A DNA stretch of 38,255 bases from Verrucomicrobiales bacterium (GCA_029210205.1 JARGOD010000024.1:13516-51770), one strand, 5' to 3'; positions 8,978-18,305 are shown, counted from the first letter of the stretch. Notes: generated by a model not told the origin, from the sequence alone. Program-made: numbers and translations.

Positions 8978-10297
8978 ATGCGCATTGCCCTCATCGTCCT
9001 CTGCCTCCTCCCCGTCATTCTGTCGGCTCAGGAACCTCCCTACGACGTCTACCCGGAAGCTGAGCCGCCTTACTATCGGATCCGATATGAAGGATCTGAA
9101 ACCGTCGGCGAACTCCGCTTTCCGGTGAAATACACTGTCTGGATACCAGCAGGCGTCGAGACCCTTCGTGGCGTCGTCGTGCATCAACACGGATGCGGCG
9201 AAGGCTCCTGCAAGTCCGGTCTCACCGGTGCCTTCGACCTGCACTGGCAGGCCCTTGCGCAGAAGCACGACTGCGCTCTGCTCTCTCCCAGTTATGAACA
9301 ACCCGGTGATGCTGAGTGCGGGCTTTGGTGCGATCCAAGAAATGGCTCTGGCGACAAATTTCAGGAAGCGCTCAAGGATTTGGCTGACCTGTCAGGGCAC
9401 CCGGAACTTGCGACTGTTCCCTGGGCTCTCTGGGGACACAGCGGTGGTGGAGTCTGGTGCGGGGGAATGACCCTGCTGTATCCGGAACGAGTAGTGGCAT
9501 CGTGGCTTCGATCTGGAATCGCTCCCCTCGAAAAGCTGGAGAACCGGCCCGACCGCAAAGTTTTCGAGTGGAACGACGGCGTCGTTGGCGTGCCAATCAT
9601 GTGCAATCTGGGCACCGGAGAAGGTTACTCCGTCAAAGATGGAAGATTCTCGGGCGTTTGGCCGGTGGTAGAACCCTTTCACCGGAAGATCCGGTCTGAA
9701 GGCGGGCTCATTGCTGTTTCCATCGATCCCCTGACCGATCACGAATGTGGCAACCAACGCTATCTTGCGATTCCCTGGTTCGACTCCTGCCTGTCGGACC
9801 GACTGCCTGAAGAATCAGGAGGTGCCCTGCTGCCGATGCCTGGCGAAGGAGCGTGGTTCGCGGTGGTCGAGGACCTCGCCATCACCGCCGCCGCAGACTT
9901 CGGAGGAGATCTTGCCGCGACTTCCTGGTTACCGAATCAGGAACTTGCCGAAAAGTGGGCGGCCTACATGAAGGACACCAATATTCCTGACACAACTCCA
10001 CCCCCGGCTCCGAGTGAACCTTCCGTTGAAGGCAAAGTGCTGACCTGGACTGCCGAAGCCGACCTCGAGAGTGGCATTGAGCGCTTTCTCATCGAGCGCG
10101 ATGGGGAGGTCATCGCCTCCGTCCCGGAGACCCCGAAGAACCGCTTTGGTCGTCCTCTCTTTCAGGGACTGCAATACAGCGACACGCCGGAGCAACCGCT
10201 CGTGGAGATGACGTTCACCGATGAAACCGCCGAGCCGGAAAAGGAATACACCTACCGGGTGATCGCAGTGAACACCGTCGGATTAAAGTCCGAGTAG
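8978..10297 (+). CDS. Exported alpha/beta hydrolase with C-terminal fibronectin-III-like domain
   Basis: The 439-residue protein has a signal peptide ending at ILSAQ, then an esterase-like domain with [10 protein letters not shown] (oxyanion region) and [14 protein letters not shown], placing the nucleophile Ser at residue 155. DHECGNQ near residue 257 may provide the catalytic His. From about residue 335 the sequence switches to a Pro-rich linker ([13 protein letters not shown]) and a fibronectin-III-like domain ending [19 protein letters not shown]. The several Cys residues in the catalytic domain (CGEGSC, CGLWC) suggest disulfides and support export. Substrate is unknown; the position directly behind a sulfatase suggests an ester substrate on the same kind of polymer. 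The ATG at 8978 begins the signal peptide; an earlier GTG is not needed. Confidence 0.82.
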   Translation: MRIALIVLCLLPVILSAQEPPYDVYPEAEPPYYRIRYEGSETVGELRFPVKYTVWIPAGVETLRGVVVHQHGCGEGSCKSGLTGAFDLHWQALAQKHDCALLSPSYEQPGDAECGLWCDPRNGSGDKFQEALKDLADLSGHPELATVPWALWGHSGGGVWCGGMTLLYPERVVASWLRSGIAPLEKLENRPDRKVFEWNDGVVGVPIMCNLGTGEGYSVKDGRFSGVWPVVEPFHRKIRSEGGLIAVSIDPLTDHECGNQRYLAIPWFDSCLSDRLPEESGGALLPMPGEGAWFAVVEDLAITAAADFGGDLAATSWLPNQELAEKWAAYMKDTNIPDTTPPPAPSEPSVEGKVLTWTAEADLESGIERFLIERDGEVIASVPETPKNRFGRPLFQGLQYSDTPEQPLVEMTFTDETAEPEKEYTYRVIAVNTVGLKSE

Positions 10298-10371
10298 CGG
10301 AAGGAGAATGATCGGCTTGGCCGTTTCCCGATTGGTCTTGACCATCTCGTGACACCGATCACACTCGCGGG

Positions 10372-11922
10372 ATGAGGAGATCGGTTGCCCTGCTACTTTC
10401 GCTTGCCTGTATACTCTTCTCGCCGATGCGGTCTGCAGGAGAAGATCTCATCCGTGTTCAGGCGACCCTCTATGAGCTCGAAGAAGCGGTCAGCTCGACT
10501 TCAACACAGGAAGAATTGGCTGAACTGGCTACTAAAGTAGCCACGGGCTCACGCCTCTTAAAACTGGAGACTTCAAGTCTGACCGTGCCAGGAGAAGAGG
10601 TCATCAGTCGCCACCTTACTAAACTCTATTTTCCAAGCGAGTATACCGATGCCAAGTTACTTCGCAGTGCGACTGACACCGAGACCTACTCGCTCAAAGA
10701 TACGGGAGACTCGAAGGATGGATCTACCTTGATTGTCCCGGTGCAGCCAACACGGCTGACCTCGGCTGAAACCGGAACCACCCTAAGTATTGTCCCAACC
10801 CTCAAATCGAATGGCAGCATTCACCTGAAAGGGAGCCTGGACGAAGTCACCTTGGTGGATTTAACGGAGGAAAACAGTCCCTCGAGAGTCACTGCCAGTC
10901 GAGGCACCAACGGTAACCGGCAAGTCGAGCTCACCACGAATTCGAAAAAGAGCCCTGTCCTACACACTTCACGGACTGCAATCTCTGCCACGTTACCGGA
11001 CCAAAAATCCACACATTATGTCATCGTGAAAGCGAAGACATCGTGCTTGAAAGACCCCGCGAATTTGCCGGCCTCTGAGACGACCATTGCGACCGGCACG
11101 ACGGTTCGAACTCTCACGATTCCGAACAAGGACAGTCAAATTCCGATTCACCCGGCACGGCCGGAAGCAGAGGAATTCCTACTCCTTGCCCTCAGGGCAG
11201 AAGCGATAGAGATCAAATCGCCACCCAAACCCACCAAAGATAGGAAGATTTATGTGACTGTTAGGTTCGTGGAGTCTGATGACGCGGATTCCCGAGTTGC
11301 ACCAATTCTTACCGACCCGCAGTTCCAGCTAGAGATACGCAGATTGAATCAGGAAAAAGGTGTCGATCTACTGTCCGCTCCATCAGTGATGGCTGTGTCG
11401 GGACAGAGAGCATCCATCGAAGTTGGTGAACGCCTCACTTTTCCGACCGCCTATGATCCGCCAGCGTTTGGCCCCGGCCTCTCAACTCAAGAGGGAACTT
11501 TTCCGGTCTCACCATCGGCTCCCACGGTGTTTGAACATCAACAACTCGGAATCAAGATGGAACTTACGGCCACCCTTAGATCTGACGGCTTGATCGAAGT
11601 TCGGACTGACACTCGCATTAAAGAGCCTTCTGGATTCCTTAATTACGGAAATCCCGTCGTCATGGTGGAAAGAAGAGCACTTGGAAAACCGGTTCCGGTG
11701 GTGATCACGGAAAATCAGATCCAAGCTCCAGTCACGTCGGCGCGCGAGCAAACCTCTACCATTGTCCTACAGGACGGTCATACCGGAGTGGCCATGAGTC
11801 TGACTGATACCCGTTCTATCAAAATCGAAGACAAGGGTCTCCTTGGATTGACCAAAAATGAGTATGTAGAGAGAACGCCTCGGCATCTCACCGCATTCGT
11901 CAGGGCCCAGTTAATGGACTGA
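10372..11922 (+). CDS. Exported protein with two tandem secretin-like domains
   Basis: A 516-residue exported protein with signal peptide (ALLLSLACILFSPM). Residues 293-482 look like the C-terminal beta domain of type II/III/IV secretins: YVTVRFVES, then DLLSAPSVMAVSGQRASIEVG, then GIKMELTATLRSDGLIEV and TSTIVLQDGHTGVAMSL. Residues 27-223 seem to be a second, diverged copy in the same order: RVQATLYELEEA, LLKLETSSLTVPGEEVI, GTTLSIVPTLKSNGSIHL and TSRTAISATLPD. No N-domains or other secretion genes are adjacent, so it is unlikely to be a complete secretin. A single-gene outer-membrane or periplasmic beta-rich protein is the cautious reading. It ends only 2 nt from the convergent esterase gene. 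Confidence 0.68.
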   Translation: MRRSVALLLSLACILFSPMRSAGEDLIRVQATLYELEEAVSSTSTQEELAELATKVATGSRLLKLETSSLTVPGEEVISRHLTKLYFPSEYTDAKLLRSATDTETYSLKDTGDSKDGSTLIVPVQPTRLTSAETGTTLSIVPTLKSNGSIHLKGSLDEVTLVDLTEENSPSRVTASRGTNGNRQVELTTNSKKSPVLHTSRTAISATLPDQKSTHYVIVKAKTSCLKDPANLPASETTIATGTTVRTLTIPNKDSQIPIHPARPEAEEFLLLALRAEAIEIKSPPKPTKDRKIYVTVRFVESDDADSRVAPILTDPQFQLEIRRLNQEKGVDLLSAPSVMAVSGQRASIEVGERLTFPTAYDPPAFGPGLSTQEGTFPVSPSAPTVFEHQQLGIKMELTATLRSDGLIEVRTDTRIKEPSGFLNYGNPVVMVERRALGKPVPVVITENQIQAPVTSAREQTSTIVLQDGHTGVAMSLTDTRSIKIEDKGLLGLTKNEYVERTPRHLTAFVRAQLMD

Positions 11923-11924
11923 CT

Positions 11925-12857
11925 TCACTCAGCCGTCAGCATCGCGACGATGTAGTCGGTCTCATTCTCATACTGCGGATGCGTCTTTCCTTTGTAGATC
12001 AGCTCGCAGGAAACTCCCACCTCACGGCAGCGCTCCTGCAACATCACGCCAAAATTTGCCGTGTGGGTCGGGTCCTTCTGAACTTCCCCCACAGCCGGCG
12101 GAGCTGAGTAGACGAGAAAGACCGGAGGGTCGTCTTTGCTCACGAGCGCGTAAGGTGAATACTCTTCGATCCAAGGGGCAATCCGCTCTCGGGCTTCATA
12201 GAAATCATTAAATCTCCGAAGGCCGAAGGCGTGGCCTCCATACTTACTGTTCGGCGTCCACTCTCTCATCTGAGCCGGATCGAGTGAGGTCTGCGCTCCC
12301 TTCACCGCAGCGCACCAGAGCCGCGTTGATTCGCGGGCAATCGGATCCTCGCTCTCAGGGTCGGCGAGGTCATCATGAAAGGCGAGCCACAAAGAAGAGC
12401 AAGCGCCTGCGGAACCGCCCATCGCGCCGATTCGCTCTTTCTCGAGGTTCCATTCTCCGGCTTTCGAGCGAACGAACTGAAGTGCGCGTGCTGCATCATG
12501 AAGCGGGCCTTTCACCGGAGGTACCACGCCATCTTCAGTCGCCTGCTTCGTGTAGCGGTAGTTGATCGCCACGACTGAGATCCCAGCTTCAAGAAGCTGA
12601 TTGGCATTCGCAAACCGATCGAGTCGTTCCTTGCTGCCGCCCGACCAGCCCCCGCCATGGATGACAAAGGCGACCGGTGTCGGTGAGTCAGACTCCGCTT
12701 TCCAGAAATCGAGGACGTGGCGCTCGTGTTCGCCGTAGCGGATCTCTGCGAGGGTCGGCTTGGGAACAGATTTACCGTAGGTGGGAGGAGCGTCCTTCTC
12801 CTGGGCAAAGAGAGGGGTTCCAAAAATAACGAGGAGTAGAGCAAGCGGGAGTTTCAT
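11925..12857 (-). CDS. Exported esterase/lipase, alpha/beta hydrolase (HGGGW type)
   Basis: The 310-residue product has a signal peptide ending in PLFAQ, then VAFVIHGGGWSGGSKER (oxyanion-hole HGGG at residues 67-70) and IGAMGGSAGACSS, with the nucleophile Ser149 in G-x-S-x-G. Candidate Asp lies in the DDPPVFLVYSAPP region and His in YKGKTHPQYENETDY near the C-terminus. This resembles the hormone-sensitive-lipase or feruloyl-esterase-like secreted hydrolases abundant in polysaccharide degraders. Expected activity is deacetylation or ester cleavage outside the cytoplasm. The gene is convergent, with a 2-nt gap, with the secretin-like gene, and no terminator fits between them. Confidence 0.85.
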   Translation of the reverse strand: MKLPLALLLVIFGTPLFAQEKDAPPTYGKSVPKPTLAEIRYGEHERHVLDFWKAESDSPTPVAFVIHGGGWSGGSKERLDRFANANQLLEAGISVVAINYRYTKQATEDGVVPPVKGPLHDAARALQFVRSKAGEWNLEKERIGAMGGSAGACSSLWLAFHDDLADPESEDPIARESTRLWCAAVKGAQTSLDPAQMREWTPNSKYGGHAFGLRRFNDFYEARERIAPWIEEYSPYALVSKDDPPVFLVYSAPPAVGEVQKDPTHTANFGVMLQERCREVGVSCELIYKGKTHPQYENETDYIVAMLTAE

Positions 12858-12966
12858 AAGCCCTGAAGCTAGAGGTTCCGAACGCGTCGTGCAATTCCGC
12901 TCCTGCGTATCGATTTTTCTTAACCCATTCTGACGACACGAATGCGCTACGCTTGCTCGAATGGAA

Positions 12967-13200
12967 AAGAATAGCCACGAATTCCCAGGATAGAGATTCG
13001 TTTCATTCCTTAAAATTCGTTCTTCATTCGTGTTAAAAACCGAATCTGTTTTGGGAGAAATCAGCCTCTAATGATTGTGAATGATGGCCCGGCGACCGCG
13101 GTGCTTTGTTTCCGTGTATTCTGTGTTTTCCGTGGTTAATCGCTGCAATGCCTCCGCCTTTTTGAACCACTGAAAACACGGAATACACAGACAGGTTTTC
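12967..13200. repeat. Inverted-repeat element in a 442-nt intergenic region
   Basis: No gene is supported between 12858 and 13299. The spacer contains a 26-bp imperfect inverted repeat: 13112-13137 pairs with the reverse complement of 13165-13190 at 23 of 26 positions, around a 27-nt loop. The arms are built from GTGTATTC, GTGTTTTC and GTGGTT units. A looser second pair lies to the left: CACGAAT at 12976-12982 and ATTCGTG at 13026-13032. Similar CGTGTTTTCCGTGG-type and CACGAAT-type intergenic repeats are, from memory, dispersed in many genomes including Verrucomicrobia. This suggests a small non-coding mobile or palindromic element rather than a gene; a role as a terminator between the flanking leftward genes is possible. 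Confidence 0.6.
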
Positions 13201-13299
13201 GTCCCTGAGCATCTATCGCGAACCTCCAAGTCCAGAGACCAAAGCATTCCCCTTCGTAAGCCTCGGGACAAAGGCAGAGATACCATCGCTACCTGATGC

Positions 13300-14151
13300 T
13301 CACCCTGCAAAGCTCACCGAAGGCACTCCCTTCACGCCCGGCTCGGCCTGGAAAAGTCGTCCCGCATTTTCCTCATCAAGATTCGGAAATTTCCCTGTCG
13401 TGATGTAGAGCGTCTTCAGTTCGGGCCCACCAAAGGTGCAGGAGGTCGGACCCGTCACTGGAAGCTCGACCTTGTCGAGGATCTCTCCACTTTTCGGATC
13501 AAAACAAATCACCGCGCTGCCCCGGCAGAAAACGACCCAGAGATTGTCGTTCTCATCGATCGTCATGCCGTCGGGCGAACCTTCGAGTTCCTGCGTGTCG
13601 ATCGCGATAGATTCGTTGCTGATCTCGGCAGTAGCGTTGTCGAAATCAAACGCCCGAATCTTTTTGGACGGCGTGTCGATGTAGTAAAAGGTCTTCGCGT
13701 CTGCGGTCCAGGCGAGGCCGTTGGAATTCGTTACGTTTGGATATTTCAAAGAGTGCGACAGATCAGTCTCGAGACAGTAGAGCGCGGCATCACCGGTTTG
13801 TTTTACGGTGCTGATCGTGCCCGCCCAGAGCCGTCCTGCAGGGTCACACTTCCCATCGTTGAATCGATTCTGTGGCTTTTTGTCAGGCTCTGGATCAGCG
13901 ACTGGAACTTTCTCTCCTGTCGCCGGATCCAGAAAGGCGATCCCATTGTCTCCTGCCATGATATAACCGCCCTGCGCCCGGGGAACGACAAGTCCGACGC
14001 GTTCTCCGACTTCGAGCGACGTTTCTGCTCCTGTCGCCGGGTCGAAGGTGTTTACGCGATGCCCTTCGATATCGACGTAGTGAAGGACTCCATCGTGCCA
14101 GACCGGGCCTTCGCCCCATTTTGAAAATTGCTCTCCTGCTAAGGTTACCAT
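13300..14151 (-). CDS. SMP-30/gluconolactonase-family lactonase
   Basis: A 283-residue cytoplasmic beta-propeller enzyme without a signal peptide. The divalent-metal ligands of the SMP-30 family are recognisable: Glu14 in KWGEGPVWHD, Asn98 in NRFNDGKCDPAGRLWAGT, Asn144 in NSNGLAW and Asp194 in EGSPDGMTIDENDNLWV. The length is normal for the family, which opens sugar or other lactones, for example gluconolactone in oxidative sugar catabolism. The specific lactone is not predictable. The start ATG at 14151 gives MVTLAGEQF, directly before the first metal ligand as in family members. It is divergent from the small lipoprotein gene. Confidence 0.9.
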   Translation of the reverse strand: MVTLAGEQFSKWGEGPVWHDGVLHYVDIEGHRVNTFDPATGAETSLEVGERVGLVVPRAQGGYIMAGDNGIAFLDPATGEKVPVADPEPDKKPQNRFNDGKCDPAGRLWAGTISTVKQTGDAALYCLETDLSHSLKYPNVTNSNGLAWTADAKTFYYIDTPSKKIRAFDFDNATAEISNESIAIDTQELEGSPDGMTIDENDNLWVVFCRGSAVICFDPKSGEILDKVELPVTGPTSCTFGGPELKTLYITTGKFPNLDEENAGRLFQAEPGVKGVPSVSFAG

Positions 14152-14468
14152 GTCGAGACTTTCGGGGCAAAGGCCCGAGATTCAACCGGTGTGCGTGCAA
14201 AAGGCTGACAAAGTAGAAGCATGAATTTGCATGAGTGGGCTTTGACCCTTGCTCTCTTTGCTCGAAACTATTCGCTGCGTCAGCCGTCTCACAGGTTTTG
14301 AGCGGGGACTCAACCCTGTTAGGTCCGGCAATTTGTGGCGACGGGACTTCTGCCGTTGAGCCAATGCAGGCGGGCAGAAAATTCTTCGTTGAGCCTTATC
14401 TCTTGACCGCCTCACTTCACTTCATTTCCGACTCGCCTTTGTCCCTAAGGTTCGCTACAACCGAATCC

Positions 14469-14624
14469 ATGAAGATTGCCATCCTTACACTCGCCCTCAT
14501 TGCCATCGCTTCATCTACCCTCGTCAGTTGCACAACAAACGACGGTTATCCTCCCCGTGGTATGCATAACGATGACCCCATGCCTGCAGCGGTTCGGAGA
14601 CATCAGCAGCGGATGCGGAGATAG
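14469..14624 (+). CDS. Small lipoprotein, 51 residues
   Basis: The ATG at 14469 opens a 51-residue frame with a signal peptide and lipobox, LALIAIASSTLVSC, where LVSC fits the usual lipobox, with the lipidated Cys at residue 21. The mature part is only about 30 residues, contains TTNDGYPPRGMHNDDPMP, and ends in a basic tail (RRHQQRMRR). It resembles entericidin-like or other tiny lipoproteins only in size; I do not recognise the family. No cognate partner is visible. The following 286 nt up to 14910 hold no gene that I can support. Confidence 0.6.
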   Translation: MKIAILTLALIAIASSTLVSCTTNDGYPPRGMHNDDPMPAAVRRHQQRMRR

Positions 14625-14910
14625 CGGAACTTTCCGCATAGTCGGGTCGCCATTTTTCCACGTAAAACAGGGATAGATTCGAGACCATCGGTCACGTGGC
14701 CGAGACCCATACGAATTTTATCGTTAAGATTTTCGTTGGGTCCGGAATGTGTCGTTCGTCAAAGTTTTCGTCGATAGCTGCTGCAGTAGGTGACGAACCA
14801 GCGTAAAACAAATCAATCGCCGCTGATCAACTTCCGCATTGCGTCTGATATCGTGCCTTGGGATTGGAAGTGTAAAAACCTAACACAATTCCATTTTTTT
14901 TTCATAAAGC

Positions 14911-17097
14911 TCAGCGAGGAGGCTTTTGGTCTTTGGTCAGGCCCTCACGTTCAGACGAGGAAACCTTGCTTTGGGTAGCGAGGTAATTCTTCAGTCCGAT
15001 CCTGCGCAGATACTGCAGGCGTTTTTTCATGGCGTGAGGGCCTAGCTCTCGCCTTAAAATCGCCAGTAGTGCGCTGAAGCTATCGGAAAGAAGTAGATCA
15101 TGCCGTATTCTGTGGACATGGATTGCCGAGGCTCTTGTGTCGCTTGTCTTGTAGAATCGTGATCGGGCAATGGTCATGATTCGTTCCTGCCGTTGATCCC
15201 TGGGGATGGAGTCGAGGACCTGCGCAGGGAAAGAAATATCCAGATCTTCGGACAGAATTTGAATCGGAATCCAGAAAGTACGGGGAAACCTCAGCATGTT
15301 TACCCACCGCAGAACTTTCGTCCATTGAATCGATTCACCTTGAGTCTTCAGGATCCACGCGACACCCCATGCCGTTTTTAATCCGCGGTGATAGCATTCG
15401 GTAGAGAGATGAGTCGTTAGATGGATAAGGAAAGCCTCCGGTTCCATGATTCGGAGTGGTTCCCAGTGAGGGACGGGAACAGTGTGCGCGATCATCGCTT
15501 CTTCCGGCAAATTCCACGTTTTGTCCGCAATGCGAGTGTGGATCTCTAAGTTCAATCCCTTGAATGAAATCGGATCCAGATGCTGAAATCCAGGATCGAA
15601 ACTTGATTGGGCATCGCCGGTAAATCCTCTTTCGAGAAGTAGGTTGCGAAGAGATAGAGCTTTATCGGGGGGAACGAAAAGATCAATGTCGCCTAGCGCC
15701 TTGCAAGGCTGGTCCTTCTCAATTTTCCAACTCTCCAAGATGAGAGCTCCTCCTTTGAGAACTATTGCGTTTTCGATCCTCGCTATTTTTAGAGCCTCAC
15801 GGATTTCTTCGAAAGCTGCCCGGGTGACATTCATTCGGATCGCTTCTCTGAGGGAAGCATCCTGAATTCCTTGTTGAAAGTAGCTCGGGCAGATCGCTTT
15901 TACGGTCGCGTCCTCAAAGAAAGAAAGAGTGGGGCTAGCTAGTCCATTTAGGGAGATCTGTTGGAGAGTTCGTGCCCAATCCAGGTCGGTCCTCCTCACG
16001 ATGTTCAATGGGATCTCTTTTCGACTTCGTCGAGCCAACGAGACATCCAGTATCAGGCTCGTAATTCCCGCGCTGTTTACGAAAGCCATGTTCATGGAAC
16101 CGTGCCTGCGTTTTTGCTCTATCAACATGCGAGCTGCCAGCCTCTCCGCAATTTTTTCTTCCGTTTCGAGTGCCTGATAGATCGCAGCGACCGCTTCCTG
16201 GTGGGAATTGATGTGCAAACATAAATCGCAAATCCCGTTGTATTGCTGCCGGGGTACGAAATCCAGTTCCGGGATATTGCGTATCTCCTCAAGCAGTCTG
16301 GTCGGTCCGAACGTTCGGATGGTTTCCAATATCGGGTCGTTTCTGTGCTTCTCGAGAAGCTCAGGTAAAGTTGATTGATTTAATCTGCCGACTACGAGAG
16401 GTGAATCGTCTTTTGAGAAATAGGAGGGACCGTTGCAGGCAATCAGTCTTCCATCGTCTGTGATGGCAGGGCGCTCACAGGCGTTGCAGAATCCTCTTGT
16501 TTCGCTTCTGAGTTCAGAGCCAGGGAGTCCTTTGGCTCTCCCTACCGGCTGAATGTCGTAGAATCGGAGGTCAACTTGACTGAATCGACTGATCGAAGAG
16601 ATCAGGGGTGAAAGTGCTTCATCGGACTTGAGGCGGGTGAGATTAATCTGAAGCCCAAATCCTATTTCTTCGCATGCTTCTGCGATTGTTAGGATGGGAT
16701 CAATGCCATGAAACTCATCATGAAAAGTGTCATAGCTGATGGTGAGTTGGGAGAGGCCGGCAGATCGAAACTGACGAAGAATTCGAATCACATTCTCTAG
16801 AGTATCTGCTCCCCAGAAACCGTTAGAAACCACAGCTGTCTGAAGATTGTATTTCTGGGCGTGTCGCAGAAGTCTTACGAGGAGATCATGGTCTAGCGTG
16901 GGCTCTCCTCCGGTGAATTGAATCCAGGGGATCCCTGCAAGAGCGGTATCCTCAATCATCTGACGTAGCGTTTCCTCCGAAGTTGAATCCTTCACCGACG
17001 GAGAGCTTGCGACGCTGCAGTGGCCGCAACTCATGTTGCAACGCCTCGTTACCATCAAGGCGATCCCCGGGGTCATTGAATTTCGTTCGTTGAGCAT
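14911..17097 (-). CDS. Radical SAM enzyme fused to a nucleotidyltransferase (RiPP maturase candidate)
   Basis: This 728-residue protein has two parts. The N-terminal radical SAM domain has RRCNMSCGHC (Cys20, Cys24, Cys27; CX3CX2C for the 4Fe-4S cluster) and the GGEP SAM-binding motif at 63-66. A SPASM/twitch-like auxiliary Cys set follows: Cys204/207 (GFCNAC), Cys221 and Cys290/293 (GICDLC). From about residue 430 the sequence becomes a nucleotidyltransferase of the NTP_transf_5 type, with AIVLKGGALILESW (447-452 core) and the metal-binding ALGDIDLFVPPDKA (Asp470, Asp472), then LEIHTRI. Family knowledge: SPASM enzymes modify peptides, and NTP_transf_5 proteins occur in lasso-peptide and related clusters. 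It follows the HPr-kinase-like gene by 13 nt and ends the leftward operon. Substrate is inferred to be the small peptide at 18355. Confidence 0.82.
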   Translation of the reverse strand: MLNERNSMTPGIALMVTRRCNMSCGHCSVASSPSVKDSTSEETLRQMIEDTALAGIPWIQFTGGEPTLDHDLLVRLLRHAQKYNLQTAVVSNGFWGADTLENVIRILRQFRSAGLSQLTISYDTFHDEFHGIDPILTIAEACEEIGFGLQINLTRLKSDEALSPLISSISRFSQVDLRFYDIQPVGRAKGLPGSELRSETRGFCNACERPAITDDGRLIACNGPSYFSKDDSPLVVGRLNQSTLPELLEKHRNDPILETIRTFGPTRLLEEIRNIPELDFVPRQQYNGICDLCLHINSHQEAVAAIYQALETEEKIAERLAARMLIEQKRRHGSMNMAFVNSAGITSLILDVSLARRSRKEIPLNIVRRTDLDWARTLQQISLNGLASPTLSFFEDATVKAICPSYFQQGIQDASLREAIRMNVTRAAFEEIREALKIARIENAIVLKGGALILESWKIEKDQPCKALGDIDLFVPPDKALSLRNLLLERGFTGDAQSSFDPGFQHLDPISFKGLNLEIHTRIADKTWNLPEEAMIAHTVPVPHWEPLRIMEPEAFLIHLTTHLSTECYHRGLKTAWGVAWILKTQGESIQWTKVLRWVNMLRFPRTFWIPIQILSEDLDISFPAQVLDSIPRDQRQERIMTIARSRFYKTSDTRASAIHVHRIRHDLLLSDSFSALLAILRRELGPHAMKKRLQYLRRIGLKNYLATQSKVSSSEREGLTKDQKPPR

Positions 17098-17110
17098 TCC
17101 AGATGGTTCC

Positions 17111-18016
17111 TTAGGCGCTGCGAATCAAATTCAGGATCGTTGAACTCATCGACGAAAGGCTGCGTCGCGGGATTGAGTATACCGGTGCCTTTGATGTGAG
17201 GTCCAGGATTGAGGCAACTGTGCTTGAGGGAGGCACGTCGGAGAGGCGAGCGGTCGATCTGATTATTTGTAGCAATGCTTCTTGAGGATCCAGCTTACTT
17301 GCTTTCGAATCATTCCGTTTCTCTGGATCCAGAAGAAAAACCGCATTGATGTCTGCAGTTGGCGAGTCACTGGTCGGACTTCGGATCTCGGAAGGTTGAA
17401 AGAGGTGACGGACTTCTTTTTGAACCAATTGCTTTGCATAGAGAGAGGACGCGCGAATTGCGTTCAGCGATAGGGGTGAAAGAGCCTCAAAGGTGGACGA
17501 GCGTAGCGAAACACGGCGCAGCAGCGGCGCAGCAATTAGTGGGGTTGTTTCCCCCAAGACAAGACAACGGTCATCGCCCAGGATATCAAATCCTGATTCC
17601 CAGAGTTTCACTGTCAGAGTGGATTTTCCAGCTCCAGATTTGCCAATCAGGAGAATTCCATTCTCGTTTTTATCGCGAAGAAGAGCTGCGTGGATGGGCA
17701 GAGCCTTCGGGGAAGCACGGATGATTTTTCCGCAAACTTGATACTCGAGGTAGTGGAGGCAGTCGTTATGATCAGAGAATTCAGCACTGTTATGGCTACT
17801 GTGCTGCTCTTGTATTCGCCATGAATCAGAGCTTCCGGAGATGTGCCAACTAGTCTCGAAGGGTTCGCACAAATCGACAGGAAACTCGTGGTTCCATGGG
17901 GATCGAGAGAACAGGCGCGAAATAATTTCGACGAGCTCCTGGTCATGACATGTAATGAGAAAGGAAGCGTTCGAATACTGCCAACGGAACTCTGAAGGCC
18001 CGCTTTCGCTATCCAT
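17111..18016 (-). CDS. HPr kinase-like P-loop protein
   Basis: The 301-residue protein has an N-terminal region of about 100 residues without recognised motifs and then an HPr-kinase-like core. It includes PIHAALL (107-113), the Walker A GILLIGKSGAGKSTLTVKL (GKSGAGKS at 125-132) and GFDILGDDRCLVL (GDDR 147-150), the acidic catalytic/metal block. It lacks the HPr-binding context of true HprK. Homologues next to PqqD-like genes in lasso-peptide clusters phosphorylate the precursor's C-terminal serine, so a peptide kinase role is the working inference. Its start overlaps the PqqD-like gene by 8 nt and the radical SAM gene begins 13 nt after its stop, which argues for one operon and translational coupling. 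Confidence 0.8.
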   Translation of the reverse strand: MDSESGPSEFRWQYSNASFLITCHDQELVEIISRLFSRSPWNHEFPVDLCEPFETSWHISGSSDSWRIQEQHSSHNSAEFSDHNDCLHYLEYQVCGKIIRASPKALPIHAALLRDKNENGILLIGKSGAGKSTLTVKLWESGFDILGDDRCLVLGETTPLIAAPLLRRVSLRSSTFEALSPLSLNAIRASSLYAKQLVQKEVRHLFQPSEIRSPTSDSPTADINAVFLLDPEKRNDSKASKLDPQEALLQIIRSTARLSDVPPSSTVASILDLTSKAPVYSIPRRSLSSMSSTILNLIRSA

Positions 18017-18305
18017 TTTCAGACTCGGTGATGTTGATCATTTGCCGATCACTGACTTTCTCAAGAAAGGCTTCAACGTCCTTTCGTAACTGGACCTCCT
18101 CTTGATCGGGAAAACTGGACTTCAGAACATGAACCAATTCGACGACACTCAGTCCACCTGGATTTGATGAAAGCGAATCCCACAGAATACTGCCCGTTGG
18201 GTTCAGGACGAGAACTTTAGAGGCAGACGAATTTCCAATGACGATGCGCTTTCCTGATTTTGAGGTGTTCACCCCTTCGCTAGGAAAGTATCGACTAGTC
18301 AGCAA
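18009..18305 (-). CDS. PqqD-like RiPP recognition element protein
   Basis: This 98-residue protein has the PqqD/RRE pattern: KVLVLNPTGSILWDSL, then LSVVELVHVLKSSF, a second helix LRKDVEAFLEKVSD and a final strand QMINI. These winged-helix proteins bind the leader of a ribosomal peptide and present it to the modifying enzyme. The start is a TTG at 18305 supported by GGAGA at 18320-18316, ten bases upstream; no ATG is available. It lies 49 nt after the small-peptide stop and overlaps the kinase-like gene by 8 nt. A stand-alone RRE, rather than one fused to an enzyme, is normal for lasso and PQQ systems. Confidence 0.82.
   Translation of the reverse strand: MLTSRYFPSEGVNTSKSGKRIVIGNSSASKVLVLNPTGSILWDSLSSNPGGLSVVELVHVLKSSFPDQEEVQLRKDVEAFLEKVSDRQMINITESENG

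Noticed and set aside
13068-13310. 80-codon leftward frame in the spacer
   Set aside because: It is built from the inverted repeat and lacks protein-like composition.
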